From positions 2,318,302-2,382,301 of the forward strand of contig NZ_CP038493.1 in NCBI RefSeq assembly GCF_004752005.1: 64,000 bases of DNA, read 5' to 3'. This document shows positions 62,395 to 64,000 of the stretch, piece after piece. The position numbers and the translations under genes are program-made. How positions within the stretch are numbered: the stretch's first letter is position 1; each line of letters opens with the position of its first letter. The DNA is from Thalassotalea sp. HSM 43 (GTDB taxonomy: Bacteria > Pseudomonadota > Gammaproteobacteria > Enterobacterales > Alteromonadaceae). The notes below the pieces were generated by a model. That model searched no databases and was not told where the DNA came from. It saw only the letters and a program-made list of their open reading frames with translations.

Positions 62395-63102
62395 TTAAGG
62401 TGCGATAAATTGCAATTTTTTGCTAATTTGTATTGCAAAACTGTCTATCTCACAACCATAGGCGAGTATTTCGACCCCTTCAGCTATCGCTTCGCCAATT
62501 AGCTTGGCATATTCCATATCAATAAAGTCTGCGACTCTAACCTTGTTTATACCTGTATGTTGCGCACAAAACAACAATACACTTCGATGGCCTTGCTGGC
62601 GCATTCTAATTAATTCGCGTATGTGTTTTTGTCCACGGCTGGTCACCGCATCGGGAAAGTAACCGCTACCTTGTTGTAATAAGGTCGTTGATTTCACTTC
62701 CACAAAGCAGGTTGGCTGCCCATCAGATTCCAGCATAACATCAATACGAGAGTTTTCATCACCGTATTTTACTTCGCTACGAACCGTTTGATAATTGCTT
62801 AGCTCTTTGATCACACCATTGTTGATCGCTTCAATCACCAATTTATTGGCATTGCCAGTATTGATGCCGATGAAATGGTTATCAAAGCTTTGCGCCAGCT
62901 CGAATGTCCCTGGGTATTTTCGCTTTGGGTTATCTGATAATGAATACCAAACGGTATACCCGGGTTCTGCACAGCCGGTCATCGCCCCGGTATTCGGGCA
63001 ATGAATCGTGGTGATGCTATCATCTGCGAGCTTAATGTCTGTTAAAAAACGTTTATAGCGTTTGATTAAGGTCGCAGATTGCAATGGCGGGTCAAATTTC
63101 AT
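62395..63102 (-). CDS. sfsA: SfsA family protein (sugar fermentation stimulation)
   Basis: A 235-residue protein with family motifs LIKRYKRFLTDIKLADD, HCPNTGAMTGCAEPGYTVWYSLSDNPKRKYPGTFEL at the start and FVEVKSTTLLQ, GYFPDAVTSRGQKHIREL with a PD-(D/E)XK-like E-x-K core further on. SfsA was first described as raising maltose metabolism in E. coli and has a nuclease-like fold; biochemical role unsettled. It lies upstream of dksA, the conserved order, with 173 bp between, so dksA has its own promoter. Confidence 0.96.
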   Translation of the reverse strand: MKFDPPLQSATLIKRYKRFLTDIKLADDSITTIHCPNTGAMTGCAEPGYTVWYSLSDNPKRKYPGTFELAQSFDNHFIGINTGNANKLVIEAINNGVIKELSNYQTVRSEVKYGDENSRIDVMLESDGQPTCFVEVKSTTLLQQGSGYFPDAVTSRGQKHIRELIRMRQQGHRSVLLFCAQHTGINKVRVADFIDMEYAKLIGEAIAEGVEILAYGCEIDSFAIQISKKLQFIAP

Positions 63103-63263
63103 AGTAATAGCCAGGTACTTTGTTATTGATTTTAATGATAAAATGTTTGTTTAAATTGTAACGACAGCTGTTACGCATTTTTTCGTGTACTATGCTATAT
63201 AGCAGCCAATTCGGCAAGCTATTGCCAAATTGATAATCCAATTATTTTAAGGCTTGAACGTCG

Positions 63264-63280
63264 CACTTTTTTAAAAAGTG
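63264..63280. promoter_or_regulatory. Palindrome upstream of pepB
   Basis: CACTTTTT-T-AAAAAGTG, perfect 8-bp arms, 42 bp before the pepB ATG, in the divergent sfsA-pepB promoter region. Could be an operator. Confidence 0.25.
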
Positions 63281-63321
63281 ACACATATCATTGTCTTAAT
63301 GTCGATTGAATAGGAATCTTC

Positions 63322-64000
63322 ATGACCAAAACAGCCATAATTAAACTTTCCACTGCAACGCCAGATAACTGGCAAGCTTCCAGCTCTATTAGTTTCCATA
63401 ATGATGAAATTCATATTCATATCACTGATGTGATAGATAAAGACCTGCGCGCTATTCAACAAGCGGGTCGTAAAATAGAAACCTTAGGTGTTGCTAACGC
63501 CAAGCTTGACGGCGAACATTGGTGCGAAAGCAGCCAATGGGCATTTGCTCAAGGGTTCAGTAAAGTCGGTAAGCTCGAAGCCGTTGAGTTTAGCGGTGAT
63601 GAATCGCAACTTAAACGTTTAAATGACAAGCAAGCCAGTTACGCTTGGGCCAGAGATTTAATCAATCAAACTCCGTCCAACTTGGTGCCAGAAACATTAT
63701 GCCAAAGTGCGTTGATGTACATTAAAGAGTTAGCACCGGATGATGTCAGCGCTGAGATTATCAGTGGTGATAACCTTGAACTGGACGGTTGGGTCGGCAT
63801 CTATAATGTTGGTAAGGGCAGCATCAATGACCCTGGCATGCTTATTATCGATTACAACCCAAGCAAAAATGAAGCTGAACCGGTACACGCAACACTGGTC
63901 GGTAAAGGCATTACATTTGATTCTGGTGGCTATTCAATCAAACCGAGCGCCGGTATGTTTTCGATGAAATGTGACATGGGTGGTGCGGCAACGGTTACCG
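63322..64000 (+). CDS. pepB: Peptidase B, leucyl aminopeptidase M17 family (3' end outside window)
   Basis: The first 226 codons are in the window, from an ATG behind AGGAAT; the frame is open to the last base. The N-terminal macro-like domain is followed by NQTPSNLVPETLC, then the start of the catalytic domain with VGKGITFDSGGYSIKP (metal-binding K and D) and MKCDMGGAA (D). The W-x-SS-x-W-AFAQGF segment and overall length to the metal motif fit PepB rather than PepA. It is a two-zinc or manganese cytosolic aminopeptidase that trims N-terminal residues. Divergent from sfsA. Confidence 0.92.
   Translation, partial: MTKTAIIKLSTATPDNWQASSSISFHNDEIHIHITDVIDKDLRAIQQAGRKIETLGVANAKLDGEHWCESSQWAFAQGFSKVGKLEAVEFSGDESQLKRLNDKQASYAWARDLINQTPSNLVPETLCQSALMYIKELAPDDVSAEIISGDNLELDGWVGIYNVGKGSINDPGMLIIDYNPSKNEAEPVHATLVGKGITFDSGGYSIKPSAGMFSMKCDMGGAATVT

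Overview
The window reads as the chromosome of a marine gammaproteobacterium of the order Alteromonadales, most likely near Colwelliaceae (Thalassotalea/Colwellia-like). The grounds are moderate AT-richness, gammaproteobacterial rRNA, dusB-fis and purH-purD gene pairs, a PanP-type aspartate decarboxylase next to panB/panC, and the sfsA-dksA-gluQ-pcnB-folK-panB-panC order known from E. coli. The genus is inference from protein character, not from a database search.

Bases 1 to about 6.2 kb are a mobile or genomic-island end. They hold the C-terminal part of a large serine recombinase, a small membrane protein, a PD-(D/E)XK-type protein, a compact operon (HTH protein, ribbon-helix-helix protein, Zn-finger/HNH-like protein), a Tn3-type resolvase with a possible res site, and an exported protein of unknown function. 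A 23-bp direct repeat occurs twice. The chromosomal side begins at about 6189 with a C-terminal remnant of a YjbR/MmcQ-family gene, a likely scar of integration.

6.6-27 kb is ordinary chromosome: a DCC-family protein, an ECF sigma factor with a membrane partner, cytochrome b561 plus a five-CXXCH NrfA-type nitrite reductase, a LysR regulator facing a VOC protein, an AbgT transporter, an exported GH13 amylase-like lipoprotein, an M48 metalloprotease lipoprotein, a CysG-like siroheme protein with a decayed methyltransferase domain, prmA, dusB-fis, purH and purD with an exported methyltransferase between them, and a membrane-anchored RRM protein.

27.5-44.2 kb holds two nearly identical rRNA operons in direct orientation, 11,139 bp apart. 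The first has tRNA-Ala(TGC) and tRNA-Ile(GAT) in its spacer and tRNA-Tyr(GTA) after 5S; the second has neither. Behind tRNA-Tyr lies a tandem array in which the last 19 nt of the tRNA and a terminator hairpin are repeated (two 162-bp units, then three 72-bp units), very like the tyrT/rtT array of E. coli. An RND efflux adaptor and pump lie between the rRNA operons.

44.2-64 kb: pssA, a 2OG-Fe(II) oxygenase, a thioesterase, yajR, a GreA/B-like gene, yadG-yadH with a TrmB-like methyltransferase, a BshA-like glycosyltransferase (bacillithiol-type, unusual in this class) overlapping a gene for a sodium:dicarboxylate symporter fused to a periplasmic-binding domain, then panP facing the panB-panC, folK, pcnB, gluQ, dksA, sfsA block, and the start of pepB at the window edge.

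The main candidates for something new are the tRNA-Tyr repeat array with its chain of hairpins, the BshA/symporter-fusion pair, the compact regulator/nuclease operon on the island, and the vestigial CysG fusion.
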